From Panagrolaimus kolymaensis (lineage: Eukaryota > Nematoda > Chromadorea > Rhabditida > Panagrolaimidae), in the NCBI GenBank assembly GCA_028622995.1, contig JAJQJQ010000047.1:1798001-1862000 (forward strand): a stretch of 64,000 nucleotides of DNA, written 5' to 3'. The notes under the pieces were generated by a model. That model made no database searches. It was not told the origin of the DNA and worked only from the letters and a program-made list of their open reading frames with translations. This document shows positions 51,625 to 63,951 of this stretch, piece by piece. A program made the position numbers and the translations under genes. Each line of letters opens with the position of its first letter. The stretch's first letter is position 1.

Positions 51625-54239
51625 AAAGAAAGGCAATGCAATCAGAAAATCATATTTTTGAAGCCTTTAAATTCAATCGGGATCCATGTAATAAATATTA
51701 TCGATTTTTTAATTTATTATTTTAAATTTTGTCTGAATCATTCAACCTCAAGAAAGGCAATGCAATCAGAAAATCATTTTTTTGTAGCCTTTAAATTCAA
51801 TCGGGATCCATGTAATAAATATTATCGATTTTTTAATTTATTATTTTAAATTTTGTCTGAAACATGGTACCTAAAGAAAGGCAATGCAATCAGAAAATCA
51901 CTTTTTTGTAGCCTTTAAATTCAATCGGGATCCATGTAATGAATATTATCGATTTTTTAATTTATTATTTTAAATTTTGTCTGAAACATGGTACCTAAAG
52001 AAAGGCAATGCAATCAGAAAATCATATTTTTGAAGCCTTTAAATTCAATCTGGATCCAAGTCAGGAATATTTGCTAATTATTTATTTTATTATTTTATAT
52101 TTTGTCTGAAACATTGTACCTAAAGAAAGGCAATGCAATCAGAAAATCATTTTTTTGAAGCCTTTAAATTCAATCTGGATCCAAGTCAGGAATATTTGCT
52201 AATTATTTAATTTATTATTTTATATTATGTCTGAAAAATTGTACCTAAAGAAAGGCAATGCAATCAGAAAATCACTTTTTTGAAGCCTTTAAATTCAATC
52301 GGGATCCAAGTCATGAATATTTGCTAATTATTTAATTTATTATTTTATATTTTGTCTGGAAAATTGTACCTAAAGAAAGGCAATGCAATCAGAAAATCAT
52401 TTTTTTGTAGCCTTTAAATTCAATCGGGATCCAAGTCAGGAATATTTGCTAATTATATAATTTATTATTTTATATTTTGTCTGGAAAATTGTACCTAAAG
52501 AAAGGCAATGCAATCAGAAAATCACTTTTTTGTAGCCTTTAAATTCAATCGGGATCCATGTAATAAATATTATCGATTTTTTAATTTATTATTTTAAATT
52601 TTGTCTGAATCATTCTACCTCAAGAAAGGCAATGCAATCAGAAAATCATTTTTTTGAAGCCTTTAAATTCAATCTGGATCCAAGTCAGGAATATTTGCTA
52701 ATTATTTAATTTATTATTTTATATTTTGTCTGAAAAATTGTACCTAAAGAAAGGCAATGCAATCAGAAAATCACTTTTTTGAAGCCTTTAAATTCAATCG
52801 GGATCCAAGTCAGGAATATTTGCTAATTATATAATTTATTATTTTATATTTTGTCTGAAACATTGTACCTAAAGAAAGGCAATGCAATCAGAAAATCACT
52901 TTTTTGTAGCCTTTAAATTCAATCGGGATCCATGTAATAAATATTATCGATTTTTTAATTTATTATTTTAAATTTTGTCTGAATCATTCTACCTCAAGAA
53001 AGGCAATGCAATCAGAAAATCATTTTTTTGAAGCCTTTAAATTCAATCTGGATCCAAGTCAGGAATATTTGCTAATTATTTAATTTATTATTTTATATTT
53101 TGTCTGAAAAATTGTACCTAAAGAAAGGCAATGCAATCAGAAAATCACTTTTTTGAAGCCTTTAAATTCAATCGGGATCCAAGTCATGAATATTTGCTAA
53201 TTATTTAATTTATTATTTTATATTTTGTCTGGAAAATTGTACCTAAAGAAAGGCAATGCAATCAGAAAATCACTTTTTTGTAGCCTTTAAATTCAATCGG
53301 GATCCATGTAATAAATATTATCGATTTTTTAATTTATTATTTTAAATTTTGTCTGAATCATTCTACCTCAAGAAAGGCAATGCAATCAGAAAATCATTTT
53401 TTTGAAGCCTTTAAATTCAATCTGGATCCAAGTCAGGAATATTTGCTAATTATTTAATTTATTATTTTATATTTTGTCTGAAAAATTGTACCTAAAGAAA
53501 GGCAATGCAATCAGAAAATCACTTTTTTGAAGCCTTTAAATTCAATCGGGATCCAAGTCAGGAATATTTGCTAATTATATAATTTATTATTTTATATTTT
53601 GTCTGAAACATTGTACCTAAAGAAAGGCAATGCAATCAGAAAATCATTTTTTTGTAGCCTTTAAATTCAATCGGGATCCATGTAATAAATATTATCGATT
53701 TTTTAATTTATTATTTTAAATTTTGTCTGAAACATGGTACCTAAAGAAAGGCAATGCAATCAGAAAATCATTTTTTTGTAGCCTTTAAATTCAATCGGGA
53801 TCCATGTAATAAATATTATCGATTTTTTAATTTATTATTTTAAATTTTGTCTGAAACATGGTACCTAAAGAAAGGCAATGCAATCAGAAAATCATTTTTT
53901 TGTAGCCTTTAAATTCAATCGGGATCCATGTAATAAATATTATCGATTTTTTAATTTATTATTTTAAATTTTGTCTGAATCATTCTACCTCAAGAAAGGC
54001 AATGCAATCAGAAAATCATTTTTTTGAAGCCTTTAAATTCAATCTGGATCCAAGTCAGGAATATTTGCTAATTATATAATTTATTATTTTATATTTTGTC
54101 TGAAACATTGTACCTAAAGAAAGGCAATGCAATCAGAAAATCATTTTTTTGTAGCCTTTAAATTCAATCGGGATCCATGTAATAAATATTATCGATTTTT
54201 TAATTTATTATTTTAAATTTTGTCTGAAACATGGTACCT
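51625..54239 (+). repeat. HOR copy 3 of 6: 21 monomers, 2,615 bp
   Basis: The order is B,B,B,A,A,A,A,B,A,A,B,A,A,B,A,A,B,B,B,A,B (11 A, 10 B), with GTAATGAATATT at 51938. It matches copy 4 at an offset of 2,988 bp over most of its length but lacks the three-monomer (373 bp) A-B-B segment found at 54488-54860. It keeps AAAATCAC near 53143 where copies 4-6 have AAAATAAC. Confidence 0.88.
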
Positions 54240-57227
54240 AAAGAAAGGCAATGCAATCAGAAAATCATATTTTTGAAGCCTTTAAATTCAATCGGGATCC
54301 ATGTAATAAATATTATCGATTTTTTAATTTATTATTTTAAATTTTGTCTGAATCATTCAACCTCAAGAAAGGCAATGCAATCAGAAAATCATTTTTTTGT
54401 AGCCTTTAAATTCAATCGGGATCCATGTAATAAATATTATCGATTTTTTAATTTATTATTTTAAATTTTGTCTGAATCATTCTACCTCAAGAAAGGCAAT
54501 GCAATCAGAAAATCATTTTTTTGAAGCCTTTAAATTCAATCTGGATCCAAGTCAGGAATATTTGCTAATTATATAATTTATTATTTTATATTTTGTCTGA
54601 AACATTGTACCTAAAGAAAGGCAATGCAATCAGAAAATCATTTTTTTGAAGCCTTTAAATTCAATCGGGATCCATGTAATAAATATTATCGATTTTTTAA
54701 TTTATTATTTTAAATTTTGTCTGAATCATTCAACCTCAAGAAAGGCAATGCAATCAGAAAATCATTTTTTTGTAGCCTTTAAATTCAATCGGGATCCATG
54801 TAATAAATATTATCGATTTTTTAATTTATTATTTTAAATTTTGTCTGAAACATGGTACCTAAAGAAAGGCAATGCAATCAGAAAATCACTTTTTTGTAGC
54901 CTTTAAATTCAATCGGGATCCATGTAATGAATATTATCGATTTTTTAATTTATTATTTTAAATTTTGTCTGAAACATGGTACCTAAAGAAAGGCAATGCA
55001 ATCAGAAAATCATATTTTTGAAGCCTTTAAATTCAATCTGGATCCAAGTCAGGAATATTTGCTAATTATTTATTTTATTATTTTATATTTTGTCTGAAAC
55101 ATTGTACCTAAAGAAAGGCAATGCAATCAGAAAATCATTTTTTTGAAGCCTTTAAATTCAATCTGGATCCAAGTCAGGAATATTTGCTAATTATTTAATT
55201 TATTATTTTATATTATGTCTGAAAAATTGTACCTAAAGAAAGGCAATGCAATCAGAAAATCACTTTTTTGAAGCCTTTAAATTCAATCGGGATCCAAGTC
55301 ATGAATATTTGCTAATTATTTAATTTATTATTTTATATTTTGTCTGGAAAATTGTACCTAAAGAAAGGCAATGCAATCAGAAAATCATTTTTTTGTAGCC
55401 TTTAAATTCAATCGGGATCCAAGTCAGGAATATTTGCTAATTATATAATTTATTATTTTATATTTTGTCTGGAAAATTGTACCTAAAGAAAGGCAATGCA
55501 ATCAGAAAATCACTTTTTTGTAGCCTTTAAATTCAATCGGGATCCATGTAATAAATATTATCGATTTTTTAATTTATTATTTTAAATTTTGTCTGAATCA
55601 TTCTACCTCAAGAAAGGCAATGCAATCAGAAAATCATTTTTTTGAAGCCTTTAAATTCAATCTGGATCCAAGTCAGGAATATTTGCTAATTATTTAATTT
55701 ATTATTTTATATTTTGTCTGAAAAATTGTACCTAAAGAAAGGCAATGCAATCAGAAAATCACTTTTTTGAAGCCTTTAAATTCAATCGGGATCCAAGTCA
55801 GGAATATTTGCTAATTATATAATTTATTATTTTATATTTTGTCTGAAACATTGTACCTAAAGAAAGGCAATGCAATCAGAAAATCACTTTTTTGTAGCCT
55901 TTAAATTCAATCGGGATCCATGTAATAAATATTATCGATTTTTTAATTTATTATTTTAAATTTTGTCTGAATCATTCTACCTCAAGAAAGGCAATGCAAT
56001 CAGAAAATCATTTTTTTGAAGCCTTTAAATTCAATCTGGATCCAAGTCAGGAATATTTGCTAATTATTTAATTTATTATTTTATATTTTGTCTGAAAAAT
56101 TGTACCTAAAGAAAGGCAATGCAATCAGAAAATAACTTTTTTGAAGCCTTTAAATTCAATCGGGATCCAAGTCATGAATATTTGCTAATTATTTAATTTA
56201 TTATTTTATATTTTGTCTGGAAAATTGTACCTAAAGAAAGGCAATGCAATCAGAAAATCACTTTTTTGTAGCCTTTAAATTCAATCGGGATCCATGTAAT
56301 AAATATTATCGATTTTTTAATTTATTATTTTAAATTTTGTCTGAATCATTCTACCTCAAGAAAGGCAATGCAATCAGAAAATCATTTTTTTGAAGCCTTT
56401 AAATTCAATCTGGATCCAAGTCAGGAATATTTGCTAATTATTTAATTTATTATTTTATATTTTGTCTGAAAAATTGTACCTAAAGAAAGGCAATGCAATC
56501 AGAAAATCACTTTTTTGAAGCCTTTAAATTCAATCGGGATCCAAGTCAGGAATATTTGCTAATTATATAATTTATTATTTTATATTTTGTCTGAAACATT
56601 GTACCTAAAGAAAGGCAATGCAATCAGAAAATCATTTTTTTGTAGCCTTTAAATTCAATCGGGATCCATGTAATAAATATTATCGATTTTTTAATTTATT
56701 ATTTTAAATTTTGTCTGAAACATGGTACCTAAAGAAAGGCAATGCAATCAGAAAATCATTTTTTTGTAGCCTTTAAATTCAATCGGGATCCATGTAATAA
56801 ATATTATCGATTTTTTAATTTATTATTTTAAATTTTGTCTGAAACATGGTACCTAAAGAAAGGCAATGCAATCAGAAAATCATTTTTTTGTAGCCTTTAA
56901 ATTCAATCGGGATCCATGTAATAAATATTATCGATTTTTTAATTTATTATTTTAAATTTTGTCTGAATCATTCTACCTCAAGAAAGGCAATGCAATCAGA
57001 AAATCATTTTTTTGAAGCCTTTAAATTCAATCTGGATCCAAGTCAGGAATATTTGCTAATTATATAATTTATTATTTTATATTTTGTCTGAAACATTGTA
57101 CCTAAAGAAAGGCAATGCAATCAGAAAATCATTTTTTTGTAGCCTTTAAATTCAATCGGGATCCATGTAATAAATATTATCGATTTTTTAATTTATTATT
57201 TTAAATTTTGTCTGAAACATGGTACCT
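54240..57227 (+). repeat. HOR copy 4 of 6: 24 monomers, 2,988 bp
   Basis: I read the order B,B,A,B,B,B,A,A,A,A,B,A,A,B,A,A,B,A,A,B,B,B,A,B: 12 A and 12 B, which gives exactly 2,988 bp. Marks are GTAATGAATATT at 54926 and AAAATAAC at 56131. Monomers 3-5 (54488-54860) are a 373-bp A-B-B addition that repeats the TTCAACCTC-linked B. This is the best candidate for the canonical unit, since copy 5 follows the same order. Confidence 0.9.
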
Positions 57228-60200
57228 AAAGAAAGGCAATGCAATCAGAAAATCATATTTTTGAAGCCTTTAAATTCAATCGGGATCCATGTAATAAATA
57301 TTATCGATTTTTTAATTTATTATTTTAAATTTTGTCTGAATCATTCAACCTCAAGAAAGGCAATGCAATCAGAAAATCATTTTTTTGTAGCCTTTAAATT
57401 CAATCGGGATCCATGTAATAAATATTATCGATTTTTTAATTTATTATTTTAAATTTTGTCTGAATCATTCTACCTCAAGAAAGGCAATGCAATCAGAAAA
57501 TCATTTTTTTGAAGCCTTTAAATTCAATCTGGATCCAAGTCAGGAATATTTGCTAATTATATAATTTATTATTTTATATTTTGTCTGAAACATTGTACCT
57601 AAAGAAAGGCAATGCAATCAGAAAATCATTTTTTTGAAGCCTTTAAATTCAATCGGGATCCATGTAATAAATATTATCGATTTTTTAATTTATTATTTTA
57701 AATTTTGTCTGAATCATTCAACCTCAAGAAAGGCAATGCAATCAGAAAATCATTTTTTTGTAGCCTTTAAATTCAATCGGGATCCATGTAATAAATATTA
57801 TCGATTTTTTAATTTATTATTTTAAATTTTGTCTGAAACATGGTACCTAAAGAAAGGCAATGCAATCAGAAAATCACTTTTTTGTAGCCTTTAAATTCAA
57901 TCGGGATCCATGTAATGAATATTATCGATTTTTTAATTTATTATTTTAAATTTTGTCTGAAACATGGTACCTAAAGAAAGGCAATGCAATCAGAAAATCA
58001 TATTTTTGAAGCCTTTAAATTCAATCTGGATCCAAGTCAGGAATATTTGCTAATTATTTATTTTATTATTTTATATTTTGTCTGAAACATTGTACCTAAA
58101 GAAAGGCAATGCAATCAGAAAATCATTTTTTTGAAGCCTTTAAATTCAATCTGGATCCAAGTCAGGAATATTTGCTAATTATTTAATTTATTATTTTATA
58201 TTATGTCTGAAAAATTGTACCTAAAGAAAGGCAATGCAATCAGAAAATCACTTTTTTGAAGCCTTTAAATTCAATCGGGATCCAAGTCATGAATATTTGC
58301 TAATTATTTAATTTATTATTTTATATTTTGTCTGGAAAATTGTACCTAAAGAAAGGCAATGCAATCAGAAAATCATTTTTTTGTAGCCTTTAAATTCAAT
58401 CGGGATCCAAGTCAGGAATATTTGCTAATTATATAATTTATTATTTTATATTTTGTCTGGAAAATTGTACCTAAAGAAAGGCAATGCAATCAGAAAATCA
58501 CTTTTTTGTAGCCTTTAAATTCAATCGGGATCCATGTAATAAATATTATCGATTTTTTAATTTATTATTTTAAATTTTGTCTGAATCATTCTACCTCAAG
58601 AAAGGCAATGCAATCAGAAAATCATTTTTTTGAAGCCTTTAAATTCAATCTGGATCCAAGTCAGGAATATTTGCTAATTATTTAATTTATTATTTTATAT
58701 TTTGTCTGAAAAATTGTACCTAAAGAAAGGCAATGCAATCAGAAAATCACTTTTTTGAAGCCTTTAAATTCAATCGGGATCCAAGTCAGGAATATTTGCT
58801 AATTATATAATTTATTATTTTATATTTTGTCTGAAACATTGTACCTAAAGAAAGGCAATGCAATCAGAAAATCACTTTTTTGTAGCCTTTAAATTCAATC
58901 GGGATCCATGTAATAAATATTATCGATTTTTTAATTTATTATTTTAAATTTTGTCTGAATCATTCTACCTCAAGAAAGGCAATGCAATCAGAAAATCATT
59001 TTTTTGAAGCCTTTAAATTCAATCTGGATCCAAGTCAGGAATATTTGCTAATTATTTAATTTATTATTTTATATTTTGTCTGAAAAATTGTACCTAAAGA
59101 AAGGCAATGCAATCAGAAAATAACTTTTTTGAAGCCTTTAAATTCAATCGGGATCCAAGTCATGAATATTTGCTAATTATTTAATTTATTATTTTATATT
59201 TTGTCTGGAAAATTGTACCTAAAGAAAGGCAATGCAATCAGAAAATCACTTTTTTGTAGCCTTTAAATTCAATCGGGATCCATGTAATAAATATTATCGA
59301 TTTTTTAATTTATTATTTTAAATTTTGTCTGAATCATTCTACCTCAAGAAAGGCAATGCAATCAGAAAATCATTTTTTTGAAGCCTTTAAATTCAATCTG
59401 GATCCAAGTCAGGAATATTTGCTAATTATTTAATTTATTATTTTATATTTTGTCTGAAAAATTGTACCTAAAGAAAGGCAATGCAATCAGAAAATCACTT
59501 TTTTGAAGCCTTTAAATTCAATCGGGATCCAAGTCATGAATATTTGCTAATTATTTAATTTATTATTTTATATTTTGTCTGGAAAATTGTACCTAAAGAA
59601 AGGCAATGCAATCAGAAAATCACTTTTTTGTAGCCTTTAAATTCAATCGGGATCCATGTAATAAATATTATCGATTTTTTAATTTATTATTTTAAATTTT
59701 GTCTGAATCATTCTACCTCAAGAAAGGCAATGCAATCAGAAAATCATTTTTTTGAAGCCTTTAAATTCAATCTGGATCCAAGTCAGGAATATTTGCTAAT
59801 TATTTAATTTATTATTTTATATTTTGTCTGAAAAATTGTACCTAAAGAAAGGCAATGCAATCAGAAAATCACTTTTTTGAAGCCTTTAAATTCAATCGGG
59901 ATCCAAGTCAGGAATATTTGCTAATTATATAATTTATTATTTTATATTTTGTCTGAAACATTGTACCTAAAGAAAGGCAATGCAATCAGAAAATCATTTT
60001 TTTGTAGCCTTTAAATTCAATCGGGATCCATGTAATAAATATTATCGATTTTTTAATTTATTATTTTAAATTTTGTCTGAAACATGGTACCTAAAGAAAG
60101 GCAATGCAATCAGAAAATCATTTTTTTGTAGCCTTTAAATTCAATCGGGATCCATGTAATAAATATTATCGATTTTTTAATTTATTATTTTAAATTTTGT

Positions 60201-60589
60201 CTGAAACATGGTACCTAAAGAAAGGCAATGCAATCAGAAAATCATTTTTTTGTAGCCTTTAAATTCAATCGGGATCCATGTAATAAATATTATCGATTTT
60301 TTAATTTATTATTTTAAATTTTGTCTGAATCATTCTACCTCAAGAAAGGCAATGCAATCAGAAAATCATTTTTTTGAAGCCTTTAAATTCAATCTGGATC
60401 CAAGTCAGGAATATTTGCTAATTATATAATTTATTATTTTATATTTTGTCTGAAACATTGTACCTAAAGAAAGGCAATGCAATCAGAAAATCATTTTTTT
60501 GTAGCCTTTAAATTCAATCGGGATCCATGTAATAAATATTATCGATTTTTTAATTTATTATTTTAAATTTTGTCTGAAACATGGTACCT
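57228..60589 (+). repeat. HOR copy 5 of 6: 27 monomers, 3,362 bp
   Basis: This copy follows the order of copy 4 with one extra A-B-A trimer of 374 bp (59470-59843), a tandem copy of 59096-59469. The first trimer has AAAATAAC (59119) and the added one AAAATCAC, so the two are not identical. It also carries the 373-bp A-B-B addition (57476-57848) and GTAATGAATATT at 57914. Length fits 14 A and 13 B. Confidence 0.9.
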
Positions 60590-62518
60590 AAAGAAAGGCA
60601 ATGCAATCAGAAAATCATATTTTTGAAGCCTTTAAATTCAATCGGGATCCATGTAATAAATATTATCGATTTTTTAATTTATTATTTTAAATTTTGTCTG
60701 AATCATTCAACCTCAAGAAAGGCAATGCAATCAGAAAATCATTTTTTTGTAGCCTTTAAATTCAATCGGGATCCATGTAATAAATATTATCGATTTTTTA
60801 ATTTATTATTTTAAATTTTGTCTGAAACATGGTACCTAAAGAAAGGCAATGCAATCAGAAAATCACTTTTTTGTAGCCTTTAAATTCAATCGGGATCCAT
60901 GTAATGAATATTATCGATTTTTTAATTTATTATTTTAAATTTTGTCTGAAACATGGTACCTAAAGAAAGGCAATGCAATCAGAAAATCATATTTTTGAAG
61001 CCTTTAAATTCAATCTGGATCCAAGTCAGGAATATTTGCTAATTATTTATTTTATTATTTTATATTTTGTCTGAAACATTGTACCTAAAGAAAGGCAATG
61101 CAATCAGAAAATCATTTTTTTGAAGCCTTTAAATTCAATCTGGATCCAAGTCAGGAATATTTGCTAATTATTTAATTTATTATTTTATATTATGTCTGAA
61201 AAATTGTACCTAAAGAAAGGCAATGCAATCAGAAAATCACTTTTTTGAAGCCTTTAAATTCAATCGGGATCCAAGTCATGAATATTTGCTAATTATTTAA
61301 TTTATTATTTTATATTTTGTCTGGAAAATTGTACCTAAAGAAAGGCAATGCAATCAGAAAATCATTTTTTTGTAGCCTTTAAATTCAATCGGGATCCAAG
61401 TCAGGAATATTTGCTAATTATATAATTTATTATTTTATATTTTGTCTGGAAAATTGTACCTAAAGAAAGGCAATGCAATCAGAAAATCACTTTTTTGTAG
61501 CCTTTAAATTCAATCGGGATCCATGTAATAAATATTATCGATTTTTTAATTTATTATTTTAAATTTTGTCTGAATCATTCTACCTCAAGAAAGGCAATGC
61601 AATCAGAAAATCATTTTTTTGAAGCCTTTAAATTCAATCTGGATCCAAGTCAGGAATATTTGCTAATTATTTAATTTATTATTTTATATTTTGTCTGAAA
61701 AATTGTACCTAAAGAAAGGCAATGCAATCAGAAAATCACTTTTTTGAAGCCTTTAAATTCAATCGGGATCCAAGTCAGGAATATTTGCTAATTATATAAT
61801 TTATTATTTTATATTTTGTCTGAAACATTGTACCTAAAGAAAGGCAATGCAATCAGAAAATCACTTTTTTGTAGCCTTTAAATTCAATCGGGATCCATGT
61901 AATAAATATTATCGATTTTTTAATTTATTATTTTAAATTTTGTCTGAATCATTCTACCTCAAGAAAGGCAATGCAATCAGAAAATCATTTTTTTGAAGCC
62001 TTTAAATTCAATCTGGATCCAAGTCAGGAATATTTGCTAATTATTTAATTTATTATTTTATATTTTGTCTGAAAAATTGTACCTAAAGAAAGGCAATGCA
62101 ATCAGAAAATAACTTTTTTGAAGCCTTTAAATTCAATCGGGATCCAAGTCATGAATATTTGCTAATTATTTAATTTATTATTTTATATTTTGTCTGGAAA
62201 ATTGTACCTAAAGAAAGGCAATGCAATCAGAAAATCACTTTTTTGTAGCCTTTAAATTCAATCGGGATCCATGTAATAAATATTATCGATTTTTTAATTT
62301 ATTATTTTAAATTTTGTCTGAATCATTCTACCTCAAGAAAGGCAATGCAATCAGAAAATCATTTTTTTGAAGCCTTTAAATTCAATCTGGATCCAAGTCA
62401 GGAATATTTGCTAATTATTTAATTTATTATTTTATATTTTGTCTGAAAAATTGTACCTAAAGAAAGGCAATGCAATCAGAAAATCACTTTTTTGAAGCCT
62501 TTAAATTCAATCGGGATC
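60590..62518 (+). repeat. HOR copy 6 of 6: truncated
   Basis: This copy begins as the others (GTAATGAATATT at 60903; AAAATAAC at 62108) and lacks the 373-bp A-B-B addition, like copy 3. The match breaks inside one monomer. The copy starting at 62459 has the left half expected of an A (CTTTTTT, GAAGCC, CGGG) but a B tail from 62519. To the right the array switches to a different monomer order. Confidence 0.88.
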
Positions 62519-63951
62519 CATGTAATAAATATTATCGATTTTTTAATTTATTATTTTAAATTTTGTCTGAATCATTCTACCTCAAGAAAGGCAATGCAAT
62601 CAGAAAATCATTTTTTTGTAGCCTTTAAATTCAATCGGGATCCATGTAATAAATATTATCGATTTTTTAATTTATTATTTTAAATTTTGTCTGAAACATG
62701 GTACCTAAAGAAAGGCAATGCAATCAGAAAATCATATTTTTGAAGCCTTTAAATTCAATCGGGATCCATGTAATAAATATTATCGATTTTTTAATTTATT
62801 ATTTTAAATTTTGTCTGAATCATTCTACCTCAAGAAAGGCAATGCAATCAGAAAATCATTTTTTTGTAGCCTTTAAATTCAATCGGGATCCATGTAATAA
62901 ATATTATCGATTTTTTAATTTATTATTTTAAATTTTGTCTGAATCATTCTACCTCAAGAAAGGCAATGCAATCAGAAAATCATTTTTTTGAAGCCTTTAA
63001 ATTCAATCTGGATCCAAGTCAGGAATATTTGCTAATTATTTAATTTATTATTTTATATTTTGTCTGAAAAATTGTACCTAAAGAAAGGCAATGCAATCAG
63101 AAAATCATTTTTTTGTAGCCTTTAAATTCAATCGGGATCCATGTAATAAATATTATCGATTTTTTAATTTATTATTTTAAATTTTGTCTGAATCATTCTA
63201 CCTCAAGAAAGGCAATGCAATCAGAAAATCATTTTTTTGAAGCCTTTAAATTCAATCTGGATCCAAGTAAGGAATATTTGCTAATTATTTAATTTATTAT
63301 TTTATATTTTGTCTGAAAAATTGTACCTAAAGAAAGGCAATGCAATCAGAAAATCATTTTTTTGAAGCCTTTAAATTCAATCTGGATCCAAGTCAGGAAT
63401 ATTTGCTAATTATTTAATTTATTATTTTATATTTTGTCTGAAAAATTGTACCTAAAGAAAGGCAATGCAATCAGAAAATCATTTTTTTGTAGCCTTTAAA
63501 TTCAATCGGGATCCATGTAATAAATATTATCGATTTTTTAATTTATTATTTTAAATTTTGTCTGAAACATGGTACCTAAAGAAAGGCAATGCAATCAGAA
63601 AATCATTTTTTTGAAGCCTTTAAATTCAATCTGGATCCAAGTCAGGAATATTTGCTAATTATTTAATTTATTATTTTATATTTTGTCTGAAAAATTGTAC
63701 CTAAAGAAAGGCAATGCAATCAGAAAATCATTTTTTTGTAGCCTTTAAATTCAATCGGGATCCATGTAATAAATATTATCGATTTTTTAATTTATTATTT
63801 TAAATTTTGTCTGAATCTTTCTACCTCAAGAAAGGCAATGCAATCAGAAAATCATTTTTTTGAAGCCTTTAAATTCAATCTGGATCCAAGTCAGGAATAT
63901 TTGCTAATTATTTAATTTATTATTTTATATTTTGTCTGAAAAATTGTACCT
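62519..63951 (+). repeat. Block matching the 41-42 kb region
   Basis: From the KpnI junction at 62698 the sequence matches the one at 41038 at a constant offset of 21,660 bp for about 850 bp. I saw two single-base differences: TCAAAAAATC at 41561 against TCAGAAAATC, and AGTCAGG at 41607 against AGTAAGG. Near 63565 the junction differs (KpnI form here, TCTACC form in the other copy). A private GAATCTTTCTACC occurs near 63816. Confidence 0.8.

Noticed and set aside
54231..54464. A 77-codon ORF starting at the ATG of the KpnI junction, found with the same or nearly the same protein at many positions (for example 14989, 23105, 41038, 57219, 62698).
   Set aside because: It is simply a read-through of consecutive B monomers from the ATGGTACC junction. 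It occurs wherever that triplet of B copies occurs, has no independent codon signal, and ends wherever the next monomer brings a stop in frame. Identity between copies comes from DNA homogenisation, not protein constraint.
54646..54837. A 63-codon ORF (also 57634, 62492) with a non-ATG start.
   Set aside because: It is a subset of the same frame in B monomers with GAAG left halves. There is no start context or domain, and it lies wholly inside satellite copies.
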